Below are positions 47,201-64,000 of a stretch of 64,000 nt of DNA, one piece after another. Numbering within the stretch: position 1 is the first letter of the stretch; each line of letters opens with the position of its first letter. The notes below the pieces were generated by a model that ran no database searches, was not told where the DNA came from, and was given only the letters and a program-made list of their open reading frames with translations. Source of the DNA: Cichorium intybus (Eukaryota; Streptophyta; Magnoliopsida; Asterales; Asteraceae); the NCBI GenBank assembly GCA_023525715.1, contig JAKNSD010000059.1, forward strand, positions 52,607 through 116,606, read 5' to 3'. The translations under genes were made by a program, and so were the position numbers.

Positions 47201-47580
47201 CCTCGACAATGGAATCAAATTTAATGCATTATGCACAGACGATAAAGAGGCAGAATAAGGGATTTTGTTTATGAGATTCCATTATGGTAAAAGTCGATTT
47301 TACCTATATCTATTCATTGTGATAGCACTACCATGTTGAAAAAGGTTTATAGCTAAGTGTACAATGGGAAGTCTAGACACTTGGGTGTTAGACACAATAT
47401 GATTAGGGATTTAATCATGAATGGTGTAATTTTAGTGCAGTTGGTGAGGTCGCAACAAAATTTGGCAAACCATTTGACCAAAGGTTTGGCCAGAGCCTTA
47501 AAGCACAAGTCTACGATAAGGATGAGTTTGAAGTCCATTAAATTCCTTAATTGCGAGACACCCGATTCCCATCTGATATG
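44296..47580 (+). pseudogene. Copia pol remnant: protease, integrase, RT, RNase H
   Basis: Pieces in order: Cys/His remnant near 44310; WW...SATSHMC protease-type block near 44525 (frameshifted); NVLFVPKLHKNLVSL (44695-44740); gag-pre-integrase VRLGHISFR (about 44950); integrase IHGDLYDF and FIDDSSGF (45110-45208), then TPYTPQQN (45381); RT start LPPGSKPLGWKWIFKNKMKVDGT (46119-46195), LLKYLYGLKQAPKQWHQKFDE (46448-46510), CLYVD with the second Asp lost (46600-46617); RNase H end YNGKSRHLGVRHNMIRDL...NLANHLTKGL (47358-47497). Many stops; no product expected. Confidence 0.85.
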
Positions 47581-48002
47581 ACATTAGAGGTTGAATTCAA
47601 TGAGAAAAGCGCATACTTAAGGATTGGAACATATACATTATATCATCCCAGGTTAGTGTTTTCGGGCATGCAATGGGAACGTTGAATGTATAGTCTTAAT
47701 AATTATGTTGATAAATTGTAAGCAGGTATATGAGGAAAGGAATTACCTATATGACGTGAAGTGTAGTCGTGCTTCGGAAAGCTAGGACTTGGCTTCTATG
47801 TGATCAAGAATGGATTGGGACACTTGACTTGATAATAGTATCATGATATTTTAAACTAGACGATTTATTTAAACTTATGTGTATGTTATATTCAGGTACT
47901 AATATAAAATTTTCAATCATCTTCAACATTTTCATGTATGCATACGTTTGGTAAATTCTAAGTCTTGTTTATGTAGATTCATGGTTACACTAAAACTGGG
48001 GA

Positions 48003-48533
48003 TGATTATTGGTGATTTTCAATGTCATCGGGTCATTTTGGTGTAATGTAATTTACAAGATTACCAATAGAGTTCAAATCTTGATTTTAGACAACTTCAG
48101 ATGTGTTGAATGCGCGTTTGTATAAACAAGTTTGATCTCGGTTCGACCAAGCTGGCGAGGGTCAAGCAGGGGTCTCAATATTTTGTTTTACTAAGGAAAT
48201 CATTATAGAAAATATTATTTTCAGATAATATTTATGATAATTTCCTTTGAAATTGTCATCACATATTTATTAGATATAATCAACATTTAAACTGATTAAT
48301 ACTTATCTTTGTTAATTAGAAGAATTCGAGTTCTATATAAATTCCTATTTCGTGGTTTCTTATTAGTGCATTGATTTGAAAGTGTTCATTGAAGAATTAT
48401 CCTCATAATCTGGATTTCGTGATACTTAAGCATAAAGTTAAAATATCATATTTGAAAAATTATCACATGATTCTTCATATAATCTAGTTAACCTCTTGAT
48501 TCCACAAATGACCGTTCTTCCAAAACCCCAACA
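48003..48533 (+). repeat. 3' LTR of the copia element
   Basis: Right partner of the LTR at 42954-43509; starts TGATTATTGGTG after the polypurine-like tract and ends CCCCAACA. Confidence 0.75.
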
Positions 48534-50838
48534 CGAACTAAACAAACCTTGTTAATCAAATTCAAAGAAGATTATACTATGAACGGACTAGACAAACCTT
48601 GTTAATCAAAACCAAAATTACTTATTTCACGTTAATTGGAGTTAATTAAAAACTTACATAAACAAATAAAAATATAAAACAACAATATTTTATTATTATA
48701 ATTCAAAAATGATTTTATGTTTATTAAAAGCAAAGAGACGCATGCGCAATAGTTGATGGGAAATTCAATGTCTATGCATGCACCTTTTTTCAACCCCACA
48801 ATTATTTTAATTAGATTTAGTCATGTTATAGTAATTTCTATAATGTGTAACAAGACATATGTTTAAGGTTTAAAGTTTTATATTAGGTTTAAATTTATCA
48901 ATCTACCAATATCTTAAATATACTATTGGAAGCTTGTTCGTACATATGTAATAAAAAGTTTTATTTAGTTTGCTCTCTTTACCGATCACTAAATTTATAA
49001 ATAAAAGAAATAGTCCAAACACGAAATTTTATAAAATGTGACATCCTTATATAATTGATTTTTTTCATATGTCTTTACTTATTAGACGTCGAAGTCTGAT
49101 AATATGTATTTAAGGGTGAACATGTAAAAAAGGCTGAGCGTGTAAAATAAGTTGATCCGAGGTTATTTGAATGTCTCAATAAATAACAATATGAGTTAGC
49201 GATTTATCTCATTTAAGTTTTTAATTATATATTTATATTTCATTTCTGTTGTTTTATCAGCTCTGTATGTGGCTGTTGCTTCAAAGGAGTGTCATCACTC
49301 ATCAGACTCAAACGTGATATACTTTTATATAAAAAAATATGATATAATCAATGCTACTTTTTAAAACAAAAGCCAACAATAATCTTGTTATTAATATTCG
49401 GTCTAATCGATGACAAAGCAAGAGTGATTATGGGCCCAAGTGTTTTTAAACTGGGTTTTATGTGGGCCCATTCCAAACTCTCGTCCCTTCAATGTTGCCA
49501 TGTTGGTACTTGCACAGAATAAAAAAGAATATGACAAGTGAAAAGTAGAAAATAAAATCAAATATTATAAATAAAGTGATTCATGTCTCCTTTGTCATTT
49601 CTATCGCCAAAAGAATAATAAACAATGGACCCAGTATTTTATTTCCAAAATATAACAATAAGTAATTGTTAAATTATGTAATATGTGACATATCTTCTTA
49701 GTAAGAGTTCCAAGTTTATTATTAATCCATATTTGTTTTGAGTTATTTTCTCGGTGTAAGTTTACCCGTTGAGACTCCACCGTCTATAGTTCATTTTTAT
49801 TTTGGGATGGATTTGAAATTGTAGTTCAACAGTCCGTAGGTTTGAGTGTAGGGGTTTTCATTCGGCTTAATTTCCCTCCTCGGGGTGCTCTCAATGGGTT
49901 TGGGGATGTTCTCGATGTTGGCCGGTTGAAGTTGCTAATTTTAATTTTATAAGGAGAGAGGGGAATAAGATAATTTGAAAAAAAAATTATTAAAACATTG
50001 TGAATTATAGTATTTTGGATTATATCATTTTTTTAATCACAAGATTTTCGATCAATAATATATTTAATTAAATAAAACTTTTATTCATAACAAATTTTGG
50101 ATCATTATATATTTAAATCATTCAATTTTGAATCATAAAAGATTTAATTAAAGATCATAAAATATTTGAATCAAAATATTTTTACATCATAACAAATTCA
50201 AGATCATAAAATGTTGAATTATAACTTTTTTTACATTATAAATCTTTTGAATCATCTCATTTCGAATCATATTATGTTTAATATTTAAAAAAAAACTTGT
50301 AATCTTTTAAAATAAAGTTTGGTATCTAAACAACTTTTTTTTTAATTTCTTTTCAAAAAGTTCATAAGATATGATATATAATAAACCTTTAAAATGGTTT
50401 TTAATTTGAAGAACGAAAATATTCATGTGCTATTTTTTATAAAAAGTTAGAATTATTAAAAAAACGTTCATATCCTTAACAATAATACTTACGAAAATTT
50501 TCTCTTACAAACTCATTAAAATAGTATTTGCTTTTTTGAATTTGGATTAAAAAACTTATTTTAAAAAAGTTCTTTTTACTAAGTCACTAGTATAGTGAGT
50601 AGTAGTATCCTTTAAAATTTCATGATTTTTGAAGAATACTTTTTTTGGGTTTTTTTATAAAAATAAAAAATTATTTTTTTTTCAAATTTTCATGATGGCA
50701 TCATTTTGTAGAAAATTAAATTTTATGAACTTTGGTTTTTTCAAAAAAAAATTAAAGAAAAAAACGTAATAACCGAAAAACAAAATGAGTGGAAAAAAAA
50801 AAAAGATCGACCAATGGCTAGGCGACACATGAGAGAGG

Positions 50839-50907
<69 letters not shown>

Positions 50908-51172
50908 GGTAGGGGATGGAACGTAGAGGCGCGTGTGGAGTCCGATTTTTTTTCTTATTTCCTTTTTCATTTTAACCCTTCAAACATTTAACATTTGCCG
51001 GAATTTGCCAAAATCTCGTAAATAATTACTAAATTACCATATCAACTCGCAATATTTTGACGATAAATAAAATTAAATCTCTACCACTTATTTTTTCATC
51101 CCTATTGCTAAAAATTGTTCTCGCGGTCCTTACTAATTTTTTAGTCCTCACCCAATCCTAATTTTATAGGGG
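48534..51172. other. Intergenic DNA, AT-rich
   Basis: A short direct duplication 'caaaccttgttaatcaaa' lies at about 48543 and 48592. 49990-50290 carries repeated 'atcat', 'gaatcat' and 'gatcata' phrases. A (GA)n run lies at about 50838-50902. No gene recognised. Confidence 0.5.
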
Positions 51173-51880
51173 TGGGTTCAATATAAAACCAAAAAACACC
51201 ACCTAACCACCGAACCATATTCCTAACCGTAATATTAGAATACAATCCAAAGGGTATGATAGTAAAAAATATATATATAACAACCAAATGAAATCCTTAA
51301 AACATATCGGATCAAATGTTATGTGATTTTATTAATTCCACTGTTGAAACATATGTTCATCTATGAATAAATGTTCATCTATAAACATATGTTCATCTAT
51401 GAATAAATGTTCATCTATAAACATATGTTCATAAATGAAAATGTTCATATATAAAGACATGTATACAGAGAGAAAATATATGTTCATAACTACACCATTG
51501 TGGGAAACTATGTTCATCAATGAACATATATGTTCATAAATGAATAGTACCGTAAATCATGAAAGAAATAAGTTTATGTTGTGACAATATGTTCATGAAT
51601 GAACATATGTTCATCTATGAACATATGGTGTTTTGAAACTCCAGTTCACAAGTTTTAACGTGCACAAGATTTGATTCAAAAGGGGATGGGTAAAAAAACC
51701 TAATATGTCATTGCTAATGTATGATTCCCTACACAAAATGCATAATTTATTACTGCGTCCATTTTAATCTAATGCATTTTAATCTAATATATTGATATAG
51801 TGATCCAAGGGTTATAAGGATGATCCACGGGTTATAATGATGGTTCTGTAGTTAGGAACATGAGTTCAAATTAGACGGTT
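51173..51880. mobile_element. ATGTTCA-palindrome element A (probable non-autonomous DNA element)
   Basis: The left end 'ataggggtgggttcaatata...cgaacca...cctaacc' resembles the left end of element B at 52373. Inside, 51340-51640 holds about 20 ATGTTCAT or ATGAACAT motifs, many paired into palindromes. The right end is unclear; 'atggttctgtagttaggaac' near 51840 may be its degenerate inverse. Confidence 0.4.
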
Positions 51881-52248
51881 AAAATTTTGTGAGACATAGA
51901 AACCCAATCCTCGTCGCTCATTTTAGAGATCAAAAAATTAAAAAATAATAATAATGAGAACATTTAAAACAAAATTCTAATAATTTTCGCTAGTTTTTAT
52001 TTTTGTATAATAAAAATTAAAATAAAAAAATCAAACAATATTATGGTCAAAATGTTACATATTTTAATAGAATTTTACAAATATAGTGAAATATTTTATT
52101 AGAATATTACAAAAACGCCAATTTTTTTATTTTTGTTTTTGAATATGAAAATGACAAAAATAATAAATAAATATATATTTTTAATTTTTTTCATTTATAT
52201 TGTATTTTTTTTGTTTACACCCAATATAATATTGAATGCACGCACGTG

Positions 52249-56343
<4,095 letters not shown>

Positions 56344-56625
56344 TTAAGCTATGTTTGATATAACTGAAAAACTAGATGCTAGCTGAAAAACTAGCGGATA
56401 GCTAGAAAACTAGCGACTAACTGAAAAACTAGCTGATAATAAATGACGTTTGGTAAAAACTATTGGATAAAACTAGCTTTAAACGTTACTTATAGTAGCA
56501 TTTTAAAACGCTAGCTTATATGCTAGTTTATAAGCTAGTTTTTGGTCCGCCAAACATGTAAATTGAAAAAAGCTAAAAATAAAGCTAGCTTACAAGCCAG
56601 ATGTGGCGTGCCAAACATAGCCTTA
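56344..56625. mobile_element. CTAGC-rich MITE candidate, ~280 bp
   Basis: Ends 'taagctatgtttg' and, reverse-complemented, 'taaggctatgtttggcacgc'. The interior repeats 'ctgaaaaactagc', 'agctagtt' and 'gctagctt' in both orientations. No certain target-site duplication. Confidence 0.6.
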
Positions 56626-56726
56626 ATAAAGTATAGTGACTTGAAACTAATGATATAATGTCTTTATTTATAGGGGTAATCATTAAAACAATCAAATATA
56701 AAATTCTGATGAGATTATTATTTTTT

Positions 56727-57111
56727 GACAAATTTGCAAACATGGTCATGTGTTTGTCATTTTTATGTGGTTACTTTTAGTCCAAAAAGTTTTGTTGGTG
56801 CATCATTGGTCCAATTTCAATTTTTTTTTTGTGGTTTTAGTTCCTATCAACTTGAAAAGATGGTTAAACCCCCCCTTATATTTGTTTTTACATTGTTTTA
56901 TTTTTATTTTTATATTTTTAATTCAAGTTTTGATTTGATTCTATAATTCCTTTGATGGATTGTATAGCATTCAGATTATTGGATTTGTGCTTCCTTGGAT
57001 TTTTGGCTTTTTAAATATATGTATAATGATCAAACTAATGTGATAGATTTGAAAACATAAAATTGTTATACCATACTGTATTAATGTGCAGAAGAAGACG
57101 ACGAAGAAGAT

Positions 57112-57152
<41 letters not shown>

Positions 57153-57395
57153 GGGATTCGTCAAGAGAGAAAGAGAGGGTGTGGTGGGTGAAAAAATTTA
57201 AATTTAAAAAATAATAAAATAAATTAAAAAAGAATCATTTAAGGATATATTTGTCATTTCAGGTCAGGTGTGGACTAAAACCACGAAATAAAAATATCAA
57301 CTAAAGGGACCAAAATCACACAAAAAAAAACGATTTAAATTTGGACCAATGGTGCAACACCAAAACTTTTTGCAATTTTGTCTATTTTTTAACTA
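56727..57395. mobile_element. MITE-like element with ~150-bp TIRs (GGTCC...GTGG family)
   Basis: The left 150 bp (gacaaatttgcaaa...aaaagttttgttggtgcatcattggtccaa...) matches the reverse complement of 57240-57395. The left side has an extra ~60 bp. The interior includes a (GA)n run at 57117-57147. No coding capacity; short hydrophobic frames at the left are artefacts. Confidence 0.7.
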
Positions 57396-57402
57396 TCACA
57401 AG

Positions 57403-57406
<4 letters not shown>

Positions 57407-57498
<92 letters not shown>
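57407..57498. repeat. (TA)n microsatellite
   Basis: About 90 bp pure TA directly right of the TIR element. Confidence 0.9.
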
Positions 57499-57500
<2 letters not shown>

Positions 57501-57832
57501 TTTTAAGTGTCTGAATAAGAATATTTGATAAATACTTATTGACTTAAATAAAAGTTTTTGATAACTTACTTTTTATTGACTTATTTAAAATAATCTTTTA
57601 ACTATTTTGTTGATTACACATATAAGCAACAATTATCAAACATCAAAAAACAATTTATCTTGCTATTATGTTTCGAAACCAGATAAATTAAATTAAACAT
57701 TTTGTTAAAAACCCCGTTTTAACACTGAATAAACTAATAAATATTTTTATTAAAAAAAATATATATGGATTTAAATAAGCCATCACAAACACCTTCCTAA
57801 TCATGTGAACTAACTACTTTCCACAAAAGTAA

Positions 57833-58960
57833 AGTTTTTGGCGTGGGGGTAGACGATCTTGAGCTCTCTCGATTTGCTAGTATTCTCTCATGTGAGCCGG
57901 CTTGTTTCCCCTTTACATACCTTGGTCTCCCTATTGGTGCCAATATGAGTCTTGCTAGAAATTGGAAGCCCGTTGTTGATAAATTTAAAGCTAAGCTCTC
58001 CTTGTGGAAAGCCAAATTGCTCTCGTTTGGTGGAAGGGTTACGCTAGTAAAGTCTGTCCTTAGTAGTCTCCCTCTCTTTTACTTCTCTTTATTCAAAGCT
58101 CCGAAATATGTTATTCGTCCTTAGAATCGATAAGGAGAAGGTTCCTTTGGGGAGGCGATGATAACAAAAGAAAATTCCATTGGATCAATTGGGAGAGTGT
58201 TGTACGTCCTAAGGATAAATTTGGTCTTGGAATTGGTTTACTTAGTAACATGAATATTACTCTTCTTGCCAAGTGGCTTTGGCGTTTCAAAGTTGATTCT
58301 AAAAGCCTTTGGAACTCTTGCATTCTATGCTTTCATAATATTTTAGGTTGTGATATTTCTCCAATTGCCAAGAAGGGGTTGAAAGGTATTTGGCTCTCGA
58401 TTGTGAATGTCACATGTGATCTCAATGATCTTGGTATCTCGTTTAAAAATATTTGTGGCAGGCGAATTGGTGACGGTAGCAACACATTTTTTTGGAAGGA
58501 CTGCTGGATCGACAATATCCCCTAAAGGACGTATATCCTAGACTTTATGCGATTAAATCTTCCAAAAACAGCAAAATTAAAATTCACTCTCCTGATTCTA
58601 CCCTTTGTTGGAGCTGGAAACGAAGTCTTCGAGAAGGTGCTGAAATGAATGATCTCTCCTCTTTATGCAATCGTATCTCTCAGGTTACTTTGAGCTCGAC
58701 TCATGATAGATGGATTTGGCGGTATAGTCTGGACGGTTGTTTCTCTGTTTTTTCTTTGAGAAGGATTATTGATGATAAGCTAAGCCATGATTCCCTCTTT
58801 AATTTTCACTGGATTCGATGGACCCCGCTTAAGGTCAACTGCTTTGTTTGGCGTTTCCTCCAGAACCGTATTCCAGTGGCCGAGTGCCTAGCTTCGAGAG
58901 GCATTCAGATTCCTTCGACCTCTTGTCATTTATTCATCTTTTATGAAGTTACCTATTGTG
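57833..58960 (+). pseudogene. LINE reverse-transcriptase C-terminal fragment
   Basis: 5'-truncated non-LTR retrotransposon on the plus strand, three shifted frames. 57843-58124 includes FTYLGLPIGANMSLARNWKPV and LSLWKAKLLSFGGRVTLVKSVLSSLP (RT thumb region); 58128-58525 includes FLWGGDDNKRKFHWINW (frameshifted), LLAKWLWRF and FWKDCWID; 58492-58960 reads the zf-RVT lead-in (DRWIWRYSLDGCFSV, WTPLKVNCFVWRFLQNRIPV). It stops after SCHLF, before the rest of the zf-RVT cysteines, so the 3' end is missing too. Pieces are much better preserved than the LINE trace at 14990-15670. Confidence 0.88.
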
Positions 58961-60735
<1,775 letters not shown>

Positions 60736-62570
60736 TAACATCCTAATTTTTACAACAAAATTTTTCATTTTTTAAAATAAATTTAAATCATCAAAACATC
60801 TTAAACATAATATAAACCCATTTGTTCAATACCAAGTAATAACATTCCAAATTCCATGATATAAAAATCAGAGTAATAAACAAATATCAACGAAAGTCTC
60901 AAAAGAATAGTCAAGCCAGAGCCCAGATGTATGTACAGTCAAGTCACGCCCTTCCGTTTGTCCACGGAAGAACCTGAAAAACATTTGACTTGAGAGTGAG
61001 TAAACACAAGGCTTAGTGAGTTCCCCAAAATACCACATGTTCCATTGCACAAACAAGCATACCACATAATGACTTTCAAACTGACTTTGATCTGCTAAGC
61101 TCATGGACTGACTCTGTTTTACCAATACCTAAGGACTCTTAGACTGACTCTAGTTTCGTTCGGCTCACAGGCTGACTATGTTCCGCCTCTAAGAACTCTC
61201 AGACTGACTCTGATTCATCCGACTCATGAACTAGCTCCGTTTCGCCAATACCGATGGACTCTCGGACTGACTCTGACTCTGTTCGGCTCATAGACTGACT
61301 TTGTTCCCTCTTTAAGGACTCTCGGGCTGACTCTCATCCATCCGTATACCATACAGTCATAAGAATGAATCATATGACCAAACAATCAACAAGCAATACC
61401 ATACTATCCTAAGCATATAGTCGTACTCTAACGGGTCTTAAACAACCTACTACATGCAACATCACACATAGTGTAGTGAAAAGACCCACCTGAATCGGAA
61501 AACTGAATCACACACGGATAGGTCCTCGAAATAAATAGCAACATGAACCTCCTAAATCACCATTATGTATAACTTAGTGACCCAAACCAATTAAAGGTCA
61601 ATCCCTTAGTCCAAATTTTAAATCCACCAAAGTTTAACCAAAAGTCAAACTGGTAAAAAAGTCAATGGTCAACAGTTAAAGTCAACGGCCATGACGCTGT
61701 GCGTCACGTCCATGAATCCTATGGCGTGTGCCCAGGGTAGACAGACACGTCGCGTTCCCTGGGTATTTCAGCGTATCTATTAAGTGCATAATCCATTAAG
61801 CCAACGACTAAGACTTTTTGGAAAGCGTCCACTAAGGCTCCTAATGGGTAAAAATACAAACTTTATGAACATGCGTATCTCATACATGTTAAACACTAAC
61901 CCTAGGTCAAAATGAGGGTAAAACACCAAGAATCCTTTGCATGGCTTCAAGAGAGCTTGAGCATGCTCTCTTCTTGGCTCAATAGTTCCAGAAGTGACTT
62001 AGAGTTTCTTCAACTCCAAGAACAACATGCATAAATGGACCAAAACTACAACTAAACATTTCTAGATACTAGATCTAAGCATGAAATACATAAAGCTTGG
62101 GATTTGATTATTTACAGAGGTCCAAAACGTGTATAGAAAGCTTGATCTAATTTGGAACTTTGCTTCCTTGCACCACCTTCTTCTTCTACTTCAAGAAACA
62201 CTCTAAATGCAAGAATGAGGCTCTTAACCACAAAGGAGGTTAGAGTTATGTTCTGGATTTAGTCTGTGGGTAGTGGGTAGACGCTGGTGAGAGACAGAGG
62301 TCATGAAAGTTGGTGCCCTTAAATAGGACGCAAGGCCCGAAAATTAGGGTTTTGCAACCTAAGGGCGTCGCGCCGCGTAGAGAGCTGGATATGCCGCGTC
62401 CAGTCGTGCTCTGCACGCTGATCACTAACTCTTTTACGCATCACGTCCTTCCACTCGACGCGTCGCATAGGGCCAAAACTCTTCACAAATAATTAACAAT
62501 TAACTCTTTATAACTTTAAACTCATACTCGGGGGAAATTGGCGTTGCACAAACAACCATTGAACCAGGTT
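60736..62570 (-). mobile_element. Gypsy LTR-like sequence, minus orientation
   Basis: Shares the pattern of the LTR at 28781-30945: left edge 'taacatcctaatttttac', 'gtgagttccccaaaatacca', a tandem 'gactctc.gactgactctg' array, 'aagtcaa...ggtcaa...gtcaacgg', a palindrome-rich CGCG stretch, and gag-less interior. Its right edge (expected TGTAA on the minus strand) is not visible. Contains GC-rich 'cgtcgcgccgcgtag' near 62365. Confidence 0.55.
61080..61345. repeat. GACTGACTCTG tandem array in the gypsy-like LTR
   Basis: About eight imperfect units of 30-35 bp containing 'gactgactctg' or 'gactgacttt', alternating with 'ctctaaggactctcagactg' wording; corresponds in position to the 'gcttgccccgatccg' array of the other LTR. 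Confidence 0.7.
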
Positions 62571-63252
62571 AATTTTTTAACATGTGTAGAGAATTGAGCT
62601 TTGGGCAATATCGTGATGGTAGAAACATCGAAAAACAAGCCGAATATCCCACTACAGTACTAAATTATGTTTTAAGTGTAAACCTTTAGTGTATTGTAAA
62701 GTTGAAAAAGGTTTTACTATAAGTTTGACATTAAAATGATATAATTTATAATGTTAAAGTTGGAGTTGGTTTGGATCTTATTGAATATTGAATATAAACT
62801 AATAAATATATATTAAAAGTCTCTCTTTATTAGAAAAAAACCTACAAAGGTTGCAAATAATCATATTGTCTTTAAATTTCAAAAATAAAAATTTTGGTTT
62901 ATTATGGGTGGATGATTAGATATATCACCCTTTAATCAATCTGATTTTATGAAGTCGTAACATTTTTTTTATTATATGTCATTTGTATCTATACATCATA
63001 TATTTAGGATTTTTGGTGCATATACATATAGGATAAAATGTATTTTTTCGAAACAACAGATGATATCCAACTTTTATCTTACATGTGGTTCAAGTATAGT
63101 GCTAGATTTAGTTCTATGAATTGGACTTTATGGTGTTGTTCTTCTATCCTGACTTGTAAATTGTAATTTGTTTTTTTTGTTTTTTTACATATAATTCGTT
63201 ATTCTTAAAAGATGTATTTACGAATTAATAATAAGATATAGGTATGTGTGAT
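62571..63252. other. AT-rich intergenic DNA, nothing recognised
   Basis: No gene or element ends seen in this stretch. Confidence 0.4.
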
Positions 63253-63310
63253 GTATGTTTATATTACTTTTTTTTTTTTTTTTTTTTTGAACGGCGTATG
63301 TTTATATTAC
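63253..63310 (-). mobile_element. 28-bp retroposed tail with perfect 15-bp target-site duplication
   Basis: GTATGTTTATATTAC at 63253-63267 is repeated exactly at 63296-63310. Between them lie 21 T and GAACGGC; on the minus strand this is GCCGTTC followed by poly(A). That is the signature of target-primed reverse transcription of a 5'-truncated LINE, SINE or processed transcript. Confidence 0.75.
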
Positions 63311-64000
63311 TTGCATATGTGTATGATGTATGTGGGATGGATGGATGGATGGGTGGGTATGCGAGAATAATGTAGTCTAAGATCCGACCAAAGCAAAAGA
63401 GACCTAAAACTCTAAAAGGGTTCAGGGTCAGGTAGTTTTCACGTTAGATTTTGTTGTCTCGGTGGTCTTGGATTTTGGCCCATGACAACAAATATGCCAT
63501 CCATTGTTACATGCATTTTTTTTATAATATATACATGCTAAAATACTATTAAATGTAATTATTATTAAAGCTCGGATATATAGCATCCGTTAGCTTAAAG
63601 GCAATTGTGGTGATTCTAACTTAAGGATGTGTAACATGTCGAAACAAGTCATTATGTGTTGAGACGAGTGGGTTAGGTCCCTTCCAAAAACTTATATCTA
63701 TTTTTTAATTTTATAATAGTTCATAAATTATATGATTACTAAAATGATATTACTCAAAGAAGTAAGTAATCGAAGAGGATGTAAATATTTGAATATATTT
63801 GTGTTCCTTTCGACCTTTTTGACCAAGTTGGTTAATTGCATTTCATGGTAATTATTTAAAGGGTAATGGTAAAAAAAAACTTCATGATGTGATATGTGTA
63901 TGTGAAAGTCATATGAGCGTTGAAAAGACTCTCTCTGACTATATAGTTACAAATCCACATCGGGATACATGTACATGTTAGCAAGAGGAGTTATTTCATG
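63311..64000. other. Intergenic DNA, nothing recognised
   Basis: A short GGAT repeat at about 63334-63357. No gene. Confidence 0.4.

Larger units (their letters stand above)
42954..48533 (+). mobile_element. Ty1/copia retrotransposon, decayed, with both LTRs
   Basis: About 5.6 kb. The LTRs flank gag, protease, integrase, RT and RNase H remnants in the copia order (integrase before RT). A polypurine-like 'actgggga' precedes the right LTR. LTRs differ at many positions and the reading frame is broken by many stops and shifts, so the insertion is old. No clear target-site duplication. Confidence 0.85.

Noticed and set aside
56725..56946. Hydrophobic frames resembling membrane proteins
   Set aside because: They translate the TIR of the MITE-like element at 56727-57395 in two overlapping frames.

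Overview
The window reads as nuclear DNA of a eudicot. Genes have short GT-AG introns and TATA boxes, and most of the sequence is AT-rich nested transposons, long (AT)n/(GA)n microsatellites and decayed retroelements. The repeat style (TGTAA...TTACA gypsy LTRs, TAGGGGTG-type hAT elements, Mutator-like elements with Ulp1 and GRF-zinc-finger companions) would suit an Asteraceae genome, but that is an inference of modest strength. There is a 23-base run of N (assembly gap) at 55148-55170.

Region 1 (1-10850) is the gene-dense and most interesting part: a Mutator-like (MULE) cassette. It holds, left to right, the 3' end of a Ulp1/C48 protease gene (+), a spliced 143-aa helical protein of unknown function (-), a three-exon and apparently intact 871-aa MULE transposase (-), a 22-bp minisatellite, a 148-aa coiled-coil protein (+), a spliced 87-aa GRF-zinc-finger/coiled-coil/membrane protein (+), a second three-exon MULE-transposase-derived gene of 397 aa with altered catalytic positions (-), a 102-bp tandem array, and two more coiled-coil genes (+). 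The three coiled-coil proteins form one family. They share an N-terminal Met-Pro, aromatic residues at exactly +42, +56 and +84, and a C-terminal YPxxFP motif, with no indel between them. The layout 'transposase-type gene <- tandem array -> coiled-coil gene' occurs twice, which suggests an ancient module duplication. The cassette is followed by four ~177-bp tandem repeats and a hairpin that shares an 11-mer with the 102-bp array.

Region 2 (10850-17400) has no intact gene. It holds a 1.7-kb fold-back palindrome with a related solo arm, a small MITE candidate, a decayed LINE 3' end and a TIR element carrying a coding-like fragment.

Region 3 (17428-~20150) holds the only clear host gene: an intron-free GRAS transcription factor of the PAT1 branch (475 aa, -), with a probable 5'-UTR intron containing a GA/CA microsatellite.

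Region 4 (20160-64000) is a transposon graveyard. It contains four non-autonomous hAT elements with TIRs and 8-bp target-site duplications (three perfect), each with a central AT/TG microsatellite; pieces of Ty3/gypsy LTR elements; a 1.46-kb solo LTR; a decayed Ty1/copia element with both LTRs (42954-48533); a PIF/Harbinger-associated pseudogene; a LINE RT fragment; ATGTTCA-palindrome elements; and several MITEs.

How the genes may work together: the transposase is the probable motor of the MULE. The Ulp1 protease, GRF-zf membrane protein and coiled-coil proteins are its likely cargo or accessory set, and the second transposase-like gene may be a regulator or domesticated derivative. The GRAS gene is independent of this.
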